Part shown: one piece after another, positions 15,785 through 24,861 of the stretch | How the letters are laid out: each line of letters opens with the position of its first letter | How positions within the stretch are numbered: position 1 is the stretch's first letter | Origin: Pseudomonas sp. S04 | GTDB lineage: Bacteria > Pseudomonadota > Gammaproteobacteria > Pseudomonadales > Pseudomonadaceae | Direction: 5' to 3' | Assembly: GCF_009834545.1 (NCBI RefSeq) | Contig: NZ_CP019427.1 | Coordinates: 2,052,001-2,116,000, forward strand | DNA length: 64,000 bases | Made by a program: the position numbers and the translations under genes | Notes under the pieces: model-generated | Database searches by the model: none | What the model was told of the DNA's origin: nothing | What the model saw: only the letters and a program-made list of their open reading frames with translations

Positions 15785-17017
15785 CTATTTAGACCCAGCG
15801 CCGATCTGCCAGACATACGGCGGTTCAGTGCCGTTGATTTCCCAGTCGCCGATGATCCGTTCCTTGTAGATCAGCGGGTTGTGCGAGGCGGCGGTGCGCG
15901 CGTTGCGCCAGTGTCGATCGAAGGCCTTGGTGGTGCTGGTGGCCGAGGCGCTGAGGGCGTTGAACAGGTCGCTGGTGGCGCGCAGCACCAGGTCGGCGAT
16001 GACCACCTGGGCCTGGGCCGACTCCAGTTCGGCGGCGATGTTGGCGGCGCGTTCAGCGACCGGGTCCTGGGCGAAGCGGCTTTCGTACGCCAACTGCAAG
16101 GCCGTCGCCGCGCGCAGGGTGGTGGCGTGGGCGGCGTAGACCTGCGCCGAAGCCTTGCCCAGCACTTGCTGCACCTGGACATCCTGGCTGACGTGGCTGG
16201 CGTTGCCGGTGCTGAAGACGCGTTTGCGGGTGCGCACTTCTTCGCTGATGTCGAGCACGGCGGCGCGCCCGGCACCGGTCTGGACCGCCAGCAGCACCAG
16301 TTGATAAAAGGCCGTCTGGTATTTGAAGCGGGTGGCGAAGTCCAACAGATTCTCGGGCTCCACCACGGCGTTGACGAACACTGAGGTGCCGCTGCCGGTG
16401 GTGCGCTGGCCAAAACCGTCCCAATCGTCGCTCTGGCTGATGCCCGGCTGTTGCACACGCACGGCGGCGATCACGTCGGCACCGTTGTCATCGCGCTGGG
16501 CGTAGAGGTCGATCCAGTCGGCAAAGATGCTGCCGGTGCTGTAGTACTTGGTGCCGCTGACCACCCACTGCTCACCCAGGCGCGAGACGCGGGTGCCGAC
16601 CTCGCCGATCTTCACGCTGCCGACTTCGGTCCAGGCGTTGCCGACCAGCTCACCCTGGACAAAACGTTCGAACCAGAGGTCCTGCGGCGTGTCGGCCTGG
16701 GCGTTGAGGCGGTCCTCGACAAACGCGAAGTGCCCGCGCAACGCCTGGGGCAGGTTGGAGTCGGCGGCGGCCAGCTCGATCAGCAGTTCGAACAATTGCG
16801 GCAGGGTCGCCCCCGCGCCACCGTACTGCACGGGTACGCGCACGGCACCAAAGCCGGCTTCCTTGAGCCACTGCACAGGCTCAAAGGGCAGGCTGCGACT
16901 GTGCTCGCGCTGCAGGGCGCCGGCAGCGATGCGCGCGAAGATCGGCCGGAAGCGCTCGGCCAGGGCCTGGTAGTCGGCGCCACTGGCAAGGGGCAGGTGC
17001 TGCTGCTGGATGGTCAT
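15785..17017 (-). CDS. Acyl-CoA-dehydrogenase-fold flavin oxidoreductase, DszC/SfnB-like
   Basis: 410 residues. The ATG at 17017 is chosen since AAGGAA precedes it and residue 1 then matches relatives. The fold is that of acyl-CoA dehydrogenases: N-terminal helices, a mid beta domain (GTKYYSTGSIFADWIDLYAQ is the flavin-binding strand), then a helical bundle ending in the R-H-W-R-N-A-R-T basic motif. Members of this branch act as FMN-dependent monooxygenases of sulfur compounds rather than CoA enzymes. It is divergent from sfnG, which fits sulfur scavenging. Whether it is SfnB or another member cannot be decided here. Confidence 0.8.
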   Translation of the reverse strand: MTIQQQHLPLASGADYQALAERFRPIFARIAAGALQREHSRSLPFEPVQWLKEAGFGAVRVPVQYGGAGATLPQLFELLIELAAADSNLPQALRGHFAFVEDRLNAQADTPQDLWFERFVQGELVGNAWTEVGSVKIGEVGTRVSRLGEQWVVSGTKYYSTGSIFADWIDLYAQRDDNGADVIAAVRVQQPGISQSDDWDGFGQRTTGSGTSVFVNAVVEPENLLDFATRFKYQTAFYQLVLLAVQTGAGRAAVLDISEEVRTRKRVFSTGNASHVSQDVQVQQVLGKASAQVYAAHATTLRAATALQLAYESRFAQDPVAERAANIAAELESAQAQVVIADLVLRATSDLFNALSASATSTTKAFDRHWRNARTAASHNPLIYKERIIGDWEINGTEPPYVWQIGAGSK

Positions 17018-17242
17018 GGGGCAGTTCCTTAATCGAAGGCAAGAGAAGCAACAACGCAGTGCAGCTGTTGCGTCCTGCTGCCAGTGCACAGGTCGTGCCT
17101 GGCGTGGCAAACCCCGCGATAACAGGGGATTCGGCGGGATTCCCGCTGCTCACGGCTGTCGCCTGGCGGGCAACTTGCTGAAGTGCTGACCGCCCGGCAA
17201 CAACGACCAGGGCGCATCGCGGCGCAGGGCTTCGCACGCCAG

Positions 17243-17258
17243 TGTTGTGCGCGCAACA
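17243..17258. promoter_or_regulatory. Probable SfnR enhancer site upstream of sfnG
   Basis: TGTTGTGCGCGCAACA is a near-perfect 16-base inverted repeat ending 85 bases before the sigma-54 promoter of sfnG. The same TGTTGC/GCAACA half-sites, at the same distance, precede sfnECR. Binding by SfnR is inferred. Confidence 0.65.
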
Positions 17259-17343
17259 GTTGATCAACAGCCTGTGCGCTGGGCGACACTTGGCTTTCGC
17301 AGAAAATACACATAACTATTTGATTAATAATGGTTAATTCAGG

Positions 17344-17359
17344 TGGCACGGTTGCTGCT
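17344..17359 (+). promoter_or_regulatory. Sigma-54 promoter of sfnG
   Basis: TGGCACGGTTGCTGCT matches the consensus TGGCAC-N5-TTGCW with one mismatch in the -12 element and exact GG-to-GC spacing. The predicted start is ~40 bases before ATG 17411. It fits the sigma-54 activator gene sfnR nearby. Confidence 0.8.
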
Positions 17360-17410
17360 CTAGTCCTGTTGCAGGTGCCACGGTGGCCTCTGCCAGCAGG
17401 AGTACATGCA

Positions 17411-18511
17411 ATGAGCCAGGACAACATCAAGTTTGCCTACTGGGTGCCCAATGTCAGCGGCGGGCTGGTGGTCAGCAAGATCGAACAGCGCACCAGCTGG
17501 GATATCGACTACAACCGCAAGCTGGCGCAAATTGCCGAACAGGCCGGCTTCGAATACGCCTTGTCGCAGATCCGCTTCACCGCCGGTTATGGCGCGGAAA
17601 ACCAGCACGAATCGGTGACCATCAGTCACGCGCTGTTGGCCGCTACCGAAAAGCTCAAGGTCATCGCCGCGATCCTGCCGGGTCCCTGGAGTCCGGTGTT
17701 GGCGGCCAAACAGTTGGCGACCATCGACCAGTTCACCAATGGCCGGGTGGCGGTCAATATTGTCTCGGGCTGGTTCAAGGGCGAGTTCCGCGCGATCGGC
17801 GAGCCGTGGCTGGACCATGATGAGCGCTATCGTCGTTCCGAAGAGTTCATCCGGGCGCTGAAGGGCATCTGGACCGAGGACAACTTCAGTTTTCACGGTG
17901 ATTTCTACCGCTTCCACAACTACACGCTCAAACCCAAGCCGTTGCAGCAACCGCACCCGGAAATTTTCCAGGGGGGCAGCTCGCGCGCGGCGCGGGACAT
18001 GGCTTCGCGTGTCTCCGACTGGTACTTCACCAACGGCAACACGGTGGAAGGGATCAAGGCCCAGGTCGACGATATCCGCGCGAAGGCGGCGATAAATGGC
18101 CACTCGGTGAAAATCGGCGTGAATGCCTTTGTCATCGCCCGTGAAACCGAAGCGCAGGCGCGCGCGGTATTGCAGGAAATCATCGCCAAGGCCGACCCGG
18201 AAGCGGTCAACGGTTTTGGTGGCGAGGCGAAAAATGCCGGTGCCTCCAGCCCCGAAGGCGAGGGTAACTGGGCCAAGTCGACCTTCGAAGACTTGGTGCA
18301 GTACAACGATGGCTTCAAGACCAATCTGATCGGTACGCCACAGCAGATTGCCGAGCGGATCGTCGCCCTCAAGGCCGTGGGCGTGGACCTGGTACTCAGT
18401 GGTTTCCTGCACTTTCACGAAGAGGTGGAGTACTTCGGTCGCAAGGTGTTGCCGCTGGTGCGTGAGCTGGAGCGCGAGGCGCTCGCGACCCAGTCCGCGG
18501 CATTGGCGTAA
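17411..18511 (+). CDS. sfnG: Dimethylsulfone monooxygenase SfnG
   Basis: 366 residues, a bacterial luciferase-like FMNH2-dependent monooxygenase. The family converts dimethylsulfone to methanesulfinate, allowing sulfur scavenging under sulfate limitation. The start MSQDNIKFAYWVPNVSGGLV matches the SfnG N-terminus, and IVSGWFKGEFRAIGEPWLDH is the flavin-side segment shared with SsuD/SfnG. Reduced flavin would come from the FMN reductase encoded by sfnE. An upstream in-frame GTG at 17330 lies before the predicted transcript start and is rejected. It is expressed from the sigma-54 promoter at 17344. Confidence 0.93.
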   Translation: MSQDNIKFAYWVPNVSGGLVVSKIEQRTSWDIDYNRKLAQIAEQAGFEYALSQIRFTAGYGAENQHESVTISHALLAATEKLKVIAAILPGPWSPVLAAKQLATIDQFTNGRVAVNIVSGWFKGEFRAIGEPWLDHDERYRRSEEFIRALKGIWTEDNFSFHGDFYRFHNYTLKPKPLQQPHPEIFQGGSSRAARDMASRVSDWYFTNGNTVEGIKAQVDDIRAKAAINGHSVKIGVNAFVIARETEAQARAVLQEIIAKADPEAVNGFGGEAKNAGASSPEGEGNWAKSTFEDLVQYNDGFKTNLIGTPQQIAERIVALKAVGVDLVLSGFLHFHEEVEYFGRKVLPLVRELEREALATQSAALA

Positions 18512-18561
18512 AGGGCACCAGGGTCGACATTGTTTTGCCTGAATGAGCGCAGTGGCCTGGC

Positions 18562-19665
<1,104 letters not shown>

Positions 19666-19673
19666 GGTCGGGC

Positions 19674-20861
19674 CTATGAGTAAAAGGTCGGAGTGGGCAG
19701 GGCCGTGTTGAGCGCCCAGTCACCCAGTTCGTGGAGCTTGTAGTCCACGGGGTCGTGCAGGGTCTGGGTGCGCAGGTTGCGCCAATGCCGGTCCAGGCGC
19801 AGCGCGGCGTGGGTGGCACGGGCGCCGGTGACTTCGAACAGGCGGCTAGCCAGGTCCAGGCCAGTGCGGGTGGCGGCGACCTTGGCCGTAGCGATGGCCA
19901 GCGCCAGTTGGCCACGCTCCTCGGCGTCGAGCCGTTGTTCTTTGCTCCAGGCCTGGTCGAGCAAGGCGTTGGCGCGCTCGGTGAGCAGGCGCACGCTCTG
20001 GAGCCCGACCCAGAACTCGCCGTAATGGCGCAGCACATAGGGGTCCTGGTTGGCCTGCTCGACGCTGGCCTTGAACCAGGGGCGGGTTTCCTTGAGGGTG
20101 TAGTTGCGCGCCTCTTCGAAGGCACCTTCGGCGATGCCGAGGAAGATATTGGTGAAGGTCAGTTGGGCAATCAGCGGGCGCAGGCAGGCAAAGGGTGTGC
20201 TCAGCGGCCCGGGATCGAGCAGCAGTTCGTTTTCTTCCACGCGCACCCGTTCAAAGGTGGCGCTGCCGCTGTCGGTCTGGCGTTGGCCGATGTTGTCCCA
20301 GTCACCATGCAAGGTGATACCGGTGCGATGACTGGGGATGGCGGCGATCAACAGCTTGCCCTGGGTGGACTCATGCAGCGCCGAGGCAATCAGCATTTCC
20401 GAATCGGCGGAGCCGGAGCAGAAACTCTTGCGCCCGGAGAACTCGCGGTAGCCAGCAAACTGTTTGGATAGGGTGCGGGTGTCCAGCGGGTTCAGGGCAT
20501 TGCCCCAGAACCAGTTGTTGCGCGCGGTCTGCTCGAACCACGGCTGCCATTGTTCGGGCCGCGAAAACAGGCGCACCGTGGCCAGCATCAGGTGTTGGAA
20601 GCCGAATACATGGGCGATCGAACTGTCGACCCTGGCGAACTCGCGGACCACCTCCAGGGTGTCGCTCCAACTGGCGCCCAGGCCGCCGTACTGCGGGTCG
20701 ATTTTCATCGCCAGCAGGCCGCTGCGGCGCAACGCATCGCGCTCGGCCTTCGGTGTGCCACCCACTTGGTCGCGTTCGGCGGCGGTGCGGGAAAACTCGG
20801 CCGCGAGGGTGCGGGCGATCTGCAGCGGGGTTTGCAGTCGAGATCGATTGATGGCGGTCAC
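19674..20861 (-). CDS. sfnC: SfnC-like flavin oxidoreductase (acyl-CoA dehydrogenase fold)
   Basis: 395 residues. The GTG at 20861 is chosen because GAGGAG lies six bases before it; an earlier in-frame ATG (20900) would overlap sfnE. The fold is N-terminal helices, a middle domain with the motif SGRKSFCSGSADSEMLIASA, and a helical C-terminus ending in HWRNLRTQTLHDPVDYKLHE, similar to the DszC-like gene at 15785. Position between an FMN reductase and SfnR matches the sfnECR operon of P. putida. Its own substrate is not established, probably an organosulfur compound. Confidence 0.88.
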   Translation of the reverse strand: MTAINRSRLQTPLQIARTLAAEFSRTAAERDQVGGTPKAERDALRRSGLLAMKIDPQYGGLGASWSDTLEVVREFARVDSSIAHVFGFQHLMLATVRLFSRPEQWQPWFEQTARNNWFWGNALNPLDTRTLSKQFAGYREFSGRKSFCSGSADSEMLIASALHESTQGKLLIAAIPSHRTGITLHGDWDNIGQRQTDSGSATFERVRVEENELLLDPGPLSTPFACLRPLIAQLTFTNIFLGIAEGAFEEARNYTLKETRPWFKASVEQANQDPYVLRHYGEFWVGLQSVRLLTERANALLDQAWSKEQRLDAEERGQLALAIATAKVAATRTGLDLASRLFEVTGARATHAALRLDRHWRNLRTQTLHDPVDYKLHELGDWALNTALPTPTFYS

Positions 20862-20871
20862 GAGCGGCTCC

Positions 20872-21435
20872 TCAGGCTGTCTTGCGCAGGTCGGCGGCAT
20901 GGGCGCTGAACAGCGGCGCAGCCCGTTCCACGGCCAGGCGGATGCGGGTGTTCAGCGCTTCACTGGTGATCTGGTAGTCACTGAAATCAGCCTGCGAGGC
21001 ATACACGCCCAAGGGCAGGGTCACGGACTGGAAGAAGCTGAACAGCGGGCGTAACTGGTGATCGATTACCAGCGCATGCCGATCGCTGCCACCCGTGGCC
21101 GCGAGCAATACCGGGGTGTCGATCAGTGCATCGTGGCCAATCAGGTCGAACAGGTGCTTGAACTGGCCCGGGTACGAACCACGGTAGACCGGCGCCGCCA
21201 CCACCAGCAGGTCCGCCGATTCGATGGCTTGCAACTCGAACTCGACGGTTTCCGGCAGCTCCTGACGGGACAGGGCGCTGCCCAGCGGACGGACAATGTC
21301 GCCCAGTTCGATGATGCGGCTGTCGATGGGCAGGTAGCGAGCCAGCTCCGCAACAATGGCCTGGACCAGCACCAGGGTGCGCGAAGGGCGAAAGGTACCA
21401 CCGGAAACGGCGACGACTTTTAGTGGGGTGCTCAT
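20872..21435 (-). CDS. sfnE: NADH-dependent FMN reductase SfnE/MsuE type
   Basis: 187 residues, flavodoxin-like NADPH-dependent FMN reductase fold. The phosphate loop is SGGTFRPSRTLVLV near residue 11, and VAAPVYRGSYPGQFKHLFDL is the flavin-binding/dimer segment shared with MsuE and SsuE. It would supply FMNH2 to SfnG, SfnC and the DszC-like enzyme. First gene of sfnECR; MsuE and SfnE are hard to tell apart by sequence, and the operon context favours SfnE. Confidence 0.88.
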   Translation of the reverse strand: MSTPLKVVAVSGGTFRPSRTLVLVQAIVAELARYLPIDSRIIELGDIVRPLGSALSRQELPETVEFELQAIESADLLVVAAPVYRGSYPGQFKHLFDLIGHDALIDTPVLLAATGGSDRHALVIDHQLRPLFSFFQSVTLPLGVYASQADFSDYQITSEALNTRIRLAVERAAPLFSAHAADLRKTA

Positions 21436-21476
21436 GGGCTGTGTTCCTGTGCGAGTAGGGGATGTACAGCCGTCAG

Positions 21477-21492
21477 AGCAAGAGTCGTTCCA
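21477..21492 (-). promoter_or_regulatory. Sigma-54 promoter of sfnECR
   Basis: On the minus strand TGGAACGACTCTTGCT matches TGGCAC-N5-TTGCW with one substitution and correct GG-GC spacing. The predicted start is ~30 bases before sfnE ATG 21435. Confidence 0.8.
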
Positions 21493-21576
21493 TGGTTTGA
21501 ATAATCATATAAATCAAACGCTTATGGTGTTTTTACAGGGCAACTGCTGTTGCTTGGGCAGCGAACTGTTGGGCGA

Positions 21577-21594
21577 CTGTTGCCCTGGCAACAG
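21577..21594. promoter_or_regulatory. Probable SfnR enhancer site upstream of sfnECR
   Basis: CTGTTGCC-CT-GGCAACAG is a perfect 8-base-arm inverted repeat, 84 bases beyond the sigma-54 promoter. Its half-sites match those before sfnG. A promoter-distal enhancer role is inferred. Confidence 0.7.
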
Positions 21595-21603
21595 CGGGGA
21601 TCG

Positions 21604-21620
21604 CTGTTGCTGGGACAACA
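21604..21620. promoter_or_regulatory. Second, weaker enhancer-like repeat
   Basis: CTGTTGCTGGGACAACA is an imperfect inverted repeat with the same TGTTG/CAACA half-sites, just beyond the perfect site. It could let a second SfnR dimer bind. Confidence 0.5.
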
Positions 21621-21752
21621 TTGCGCAGCTCGTGGGGGGAATGTAGATGATCTAAAAAACACTCAATAAATACTTTTTAGTTATTAGCTTAAAGCCCGCA
21701 TTGGCCCTTTTCGGACCGCGATTGATCGAGTACGGGCTTAGCTTGGGGTATC

Positions 21753-21956
21753 TCAATGAAGCACTCTGCGACTCTCGCCAATCCTTATTCGATCCAGGGC
21801 TCGGTTCAGCGCGTCCAATGCATCCAGAAGGGCTTTCGCCTCAGCCTCCCTGCCATCGCCCCAAAGACGTTCGGCCATTTTGTTCAGGGCCTGGATAGAT
21901 CGCTCAATGTCAGCAGCGGTTGTTGTCACTTTGCTTTCCGGTGGTTTGTTTGGCAT
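21753..21956 (-). CDS. Small hypothetical protein next to BRCT gene
   Basis: 67 residues, hydrophilic and helical (ADIERSIQALNKMAERLWGD, then a second amphipathic helix), with no recognised family and no cysteine or membrane segment. It reads in the same direction as the BRCT gene, beginning 62 bases after that stop, so the two may be co-transcribed. The helix pattern suggests a protein-binding adaptor, which is only a guess. Confidence 0.6.
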   Translation of the reverse strand: MPNKPPESKVTTTAADIERSIQALNKMAERLWGDGREAEAKALLDALDALNRALDRIRIGESRRVLH

Positions 21957-22018
21957 TCAGGAACCCTTGCAGGGCATCGCGTTGCAGCAGATCGCGTCGG
22001 ACTGTCCAGCTCAATACG

Positions 22019-22663
22019 TCAGCCAAAAAGGGCACGCTGCCATTGCTGCTCACCGATGATGGCGATAGGGGAGCCGGCCTCTCTGAGTTCGACCGCTTTG
22101 ATTATCTTTGTCCCATAGGTGCTATGGCGCCACTGGTCATTGCCAATACTGCCAACCACCAGGTAATGAATTTTCTTGCTGACCCCGCCGCCAATGATGC
22201 CGCCACGCTCCTCCATCAGGACCTGACAGTCTTTACGCGGTCCATAGGCCATGATTCCGGTGAAAACAAACACACTGCCGTCCCAGGTGATAGCGGGTTC
22301 AGGGTGATTGAAGGGGAGGTCATTGGGCGGGGTGAAGGTGTGATCGCCAGCCTTGGGTTTTTCGCTGCTCAGGCCAGAAAACCCTTGCAGCAGACCGATT
22401 AGCTCAAGGGATTCGTCTGCATCCAGCACCCCGTCCAGGAGCATATTGGCGAGGCGTGAATAAAGCAGGTTGATGACCGGATCATCAAGGTGGGCCAGAT
22501 TCGTCTCCAGCCAATCCCTGAGGAACAGCCCTTCGGCGGTCGATACGACGCCGTCGGCGGCGAGGCCTGCTGCCAAGCCAACGAGTGCATCCGCTGAACG
22601 CCTGTCGATCCGCGAGCGATGGAAGTACTTGCTTCGCTCGAATTCGCCGTGAATGTCGGTCAT
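22019..22663 (-). CDS. BRCT-domain protein
   Basis: 214 residues. The C-terminal ~90 (from SVFVFTGIMAYGPRKDCQVL through SIGNDQWRHSTYGTKIIKAV) is a BRCT domain as in bacterial NAD-dependent DNA ligase, with the V-F-T-G strand, the glycine-rich turn and KKIHYLVVGS. The N-terminal ~100 is helical, resembling a TerB-like or tellurite-resistance-type region (ADGVVSTAEGLFLRDWL, DGVLDADESLELIGLL). No catalytic ligase domain is present. It likely binds a phosphoprotein or DNA end. Function unknown; a role in genome upkeep or defence is speculation. Confidence 0.8.
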   Translation of the reverse strand: MTDIHGEFERSKYFHRSRIDRRSADALVGLAAGLAADGVVSTAEGLFLRDWLETNLAHLDDPVINLLYSRLANMLLDGVLDADESLELIGLLQGFSGLSSEKPKAGDHTFTPPNDLPFNHPEPAITWDGSVFVFTGIMAYGPRKDCQVLMEERGGIIGGGVSKKIHYLVVGSIGNDQWRHSTYGTKIIKAVELREAGSPIAIIGEQQWQRALFG

Positions 22664-22915
22664 CTGAATTCCTTGTCGTGATGTGGTGCAGCGAGAGCTT
22701 TAAGTATCCACCGGGCCAGATGGCTGCATCAACCCGGCCGGATTTGTTTCTAATAGCATGTTACGCGCTTCAGTTTGTTGTCATGAATCAGGGCGATTGG
22801 GATGGGTGTTCGATTGGCAGGACGCCAGGGAGATGACCGGGAATCAACAATGATTTCTGGCTGTTCCATCAGGGAAAATCAGCGCAGGGGTGACAGGAAA
22901 GCCAAACCCAAGAAA

Positions 22916-22947
22916 CGACAAAGCCCTGAATAATCAGGGCTTTGTCG
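22916..22947. terminator. Hairpin downstream of tRNA-Ser
   Basis: CGACAAAGCCCTGA and its perfect complement (14-base arms, 4-base loop) stand 8 bases past the tRNA 3' end on the minus strand. The stem could end the tRNA transcript, though the T-run is short and partly inside the stem. Confidence 0.65.
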
Positions 22948-22955
22948 TATAAATG

Positions 22956-23043
22956 TGGCGGAAGCGTAGAGATTCGAACTCTAGGATAGTTGCCCATCGA
23001 CGGTTTTCAAGACCGTTGCCTTAAACCACTCGGCCACGCTTCC
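22956..23043 (-). tRNA. tRNA-Ser(UGA)
   Basis: 88 bases with encoded CCA. Acceptor stem GGAAGCG/CGCTTCC pairs fully; a long variable arm (GATGGGCAACTATC) marks it as serine type, and the anticodon loop CTTGAAA carries TGA. The T-arm has GAGTTCGAATCTC. Confidence 0.96.
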
Positions 23044-23167
23044 AAACTGCTTTGCGGGCGCCATAATACCCGAATGAAACACACTGTCAAACTCTCTGCA
23101 TAGCTAGTTACAGAGCGTCTGTTATGATCTTTGCGACTGAACGTTTCAAACCTACAGGAGTGTCGCC

Positions 23168-23839
23168 ATGCGCGAACAGGATTACGCAGTTAATAACAGC
23201 GTGCAGGCTGAGCAGCTAGAGGTTAGCCGCGTCCTGCGCAACACGTACGGCTTGCTCGCCCTTACCCTGGCCTTCAGCGGTGTGATGGCGTTCGTGGCGC
23301 AGCAGATGCGGGTCGGTTATCCGAACATCTTTGTGGTGCTGATCGGCTTCTATGGCCTGTTCTTCCTCACCAACAAACTTCGTGATTCGGCCTGGGGCCT
23401 GGTGTCGGCTTTTGCCCTGACCGGTTTCATGGGCTTTCTGCTCGGCCCGATCCTTAACCGTTACCTGGGCATGCAGGGCGGCGCTGAAGTAGTCAGCTCG
23501 GCCTTCGCCATGACTGCTCTGGTGTTCGGCGGCCTGTCGGCCTATGTGCTTATTACCCGCAAGGACATGAGCTTCCTCGGTGGTTTCATCACAGCAGGTT
23601 TCTTCGTCCTGCTGGGCGCGGTGCTGGCGAGCATGTTCTTCCAGATCAGCGGCCTGCAACTGGCGATCAGCGCTGGCTTCGTGCTGTTCTCCTCGGTCTG
23701 CATCCTGTTCCAGACCAGCGCCATCATCCATGGCGGCGAGCGTAACTACATCATGGCGACCATCAGCCTGTATGTATCGATCTACAACCTGTTCGTCAGC
23801 TTGTTGCAGCTGTTCGGCATCATGAGCCGCGATGACTGA
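23168..23839 (+). CDS. Bax inhibitor-1/YccA family membrane protein
   Basis: 223 residues with seven hydrophobic segments. The N-terminus is short and polar; VLRNTYGLLALTLAFSGVMA opens the first helix. GGERNYIMATISLYVSIYNLF is the conserved C-terminal segment of the family. Relatives such as YccA modulate FtsH protease, and BI-1 proteins act as pH-sensitive calcium leak channels. AGGAG precedes ATG by seven bases. It is a single-gene unit ended by a strong terminator. Confidence 0.9.
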   Translation: MREQDYAVNNSVQAEQLEVSRVLRNTYGLLALTLAFSGVMAFVAQQMRVGYPNIFVVLIGFYGLFFLTNKLRDSAWGLVSAFALTGFMGFLLGPILNRYLGMQGGAEVVSSAFAMTALVFGGLSAYVLITRKDMSFLGGFITAGFFVLLGAVLASMFFQISGLQLAISAGFVLFSSVCILFQTSAIIHGGERNYIMATISLYVSIYNLFVSLLQLFGIMSRDD

Positions 23840-23856
23840 TCGACGCTCCTGATACT

Positions 23857-23884
23857 AAAAAACCCGCTTCGGCGGGTTTTTTTT
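23857..23884. terminator. Rho-independent terminator of the BI-1 gene
   Basis: AAAAAACCCGC-TTCG-GCGGGTTTTTTTT: GC-rich stem, UUCG tetraloop and T-run, symmetric so it may also serve the opposite strand. Confidence 0.92.
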
Positions 23885-23904
23885 GCCTGGCATTCGGCCG
23901 GGCT

Positions 23905-24234
23905 TCACTCGGTGACGATGATGCTGCCGTCGGCCTGCTGCCGGTAGATGGTGTATGGCAGCAGGGCGGTGTCCAGCACGCCGGAAATCAGCGCATCGAT
24001 CAACACTATGATGGTGCCGTTGTCGTGTTTTTGCGCGTCGATGCCTTCCTTCAGCGGTGCGTAGAGAGTGCAGAAGTCATAAGTCACCCCGCTGTAGATT
24101 CGGGGTACGGCGCCGCAGTAACTTTTCTGTTCCTTGAGGCTGGCTGCCGCCGCTTCGTCGCTGCGCACCACCGTCTGTACCGTTCCGCAGCCTGACAGCA
24201 GCATCGTTGCCAGGAGCACGCCGTGAATTTTCAT
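23905..24234 (-). CDS. YceK/YidQ-family lipoprotein
   Basis: 109 residues. MKIHGVLLATMLLSGCGTVQ is a lipoprotein signal with Cys at position 16, and the ATG at 24234 is the start that puts it there. The mature part (SYCGAVPRIYSGVTYDFCTL, then LIDALISGVLDTALLPYTIY) matches the DUF1375/YceK family, small envelope lipoproteins of unknown role. It converges with the BI-1 gene across the terminator. Confidence 0.82.
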   Translation of the reverse strand: MKIHGVLLATMLLSGCGTVQTVVRSDEAAAASLKEQKSYCGAVPRIYSGVTYDFCTLYAPLKEGIDAQKHDNGTIIVLIDALISGVLDTALLPYTIYRQQADGSIIVTE

Positions 24235-24291
24235 GCCGCCAATCCTTCGCCGGAAAAATTGCACTCTACGCCGTTGTGCGTCGGACCACAC

Positions 24292-24729
24292 TCACGCCAT
24301 CGGCGGCAGGCGGCGTTTGACCGGGGTTTTCTTGACGATCGCGGTGTTGGTCTCGGCGTAGCTGTTGAGGCGGTCGAGCAGGGTGTCGAGCTGTTCCATC
24401 GAGCGCACGTGCAGGCGCGCGATGAAGCAGTCGTCGCCGGTGACCTTGTCACATTCGGTGAACTCGGGGATGGCCTGGATCTGTCGTTCGACATGCTGCA
24501 ACTGGCCGGGCAGTGGGCGGATGCGCACGATGGCTTGCAACTGGTAGCCAAAACTCTTGGGGTCGATTTCGACGGTGTAGCCGGTGAGTACGCCGCGCTC
24601 TTCGAGGCGGCGCAGGCGCTCGGCGACGCTGGGTGAGGACAGGCCGCTGATCTGCGCCAGGGCCTTGAGCGAGCGCCGGGAGTCCTGCATCAGGGCGCTG
24701 ATCAGCAGTTGATCAATGTCGTCAGTCAT
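24292..24729 (-). CDS. Lrp/AsnC-family transcriptional regulator
   Basis: 145 residues: N-terminal helix-turn-helix (SLKALAQISGLSSPSVAERL) and a C-terminal RAM ligand/oligomerisation domain (QLQAIVRIRPLPGQLQHVER, TGDDCFIARLHVRSMEQLD). ATG 24729 gives the family N-terminus MTDDIDQLL. It is divergent from the EamA transporter gene across 132 bases, the common layout for an Lrp-type regulator controlling its neighbour's amino-acid or metabolite exporter. Confidence 0.9.
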   Translation of the reverse strand: MTDDIDQLLISALMQDSRRSLKALAQISGLSSPSVAERLRRLEERGVLTGYTVEIDPKSFGYQLQAIVRIRPLPGQLQHVERQIQAIPEFTECDKVTGDDCFIARLHVRSMEQLDTLLDRLNSYAETNTAIVKKTPVKRRLPPMA

Positions 24730-24861
24730 CTGAAGCCTCTTAGGCAATAACTCAAAATTGCCTTGATAAAAAAGGTGAATCCGCAGTTTAGCCTGCATTT
24801 GGCCATGGAGGCGGCAGATACCTCAGCGCCATACTTTGCGCTCACAACGAGGAACCTGATC

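Noticed and set aside
17018..17340. A sigma-54 promoter for the DszC-like gene
   Set aside because: The best candidate near 17050-17070 has the GG and GC pairs one base too close; no other match was found on that strand.
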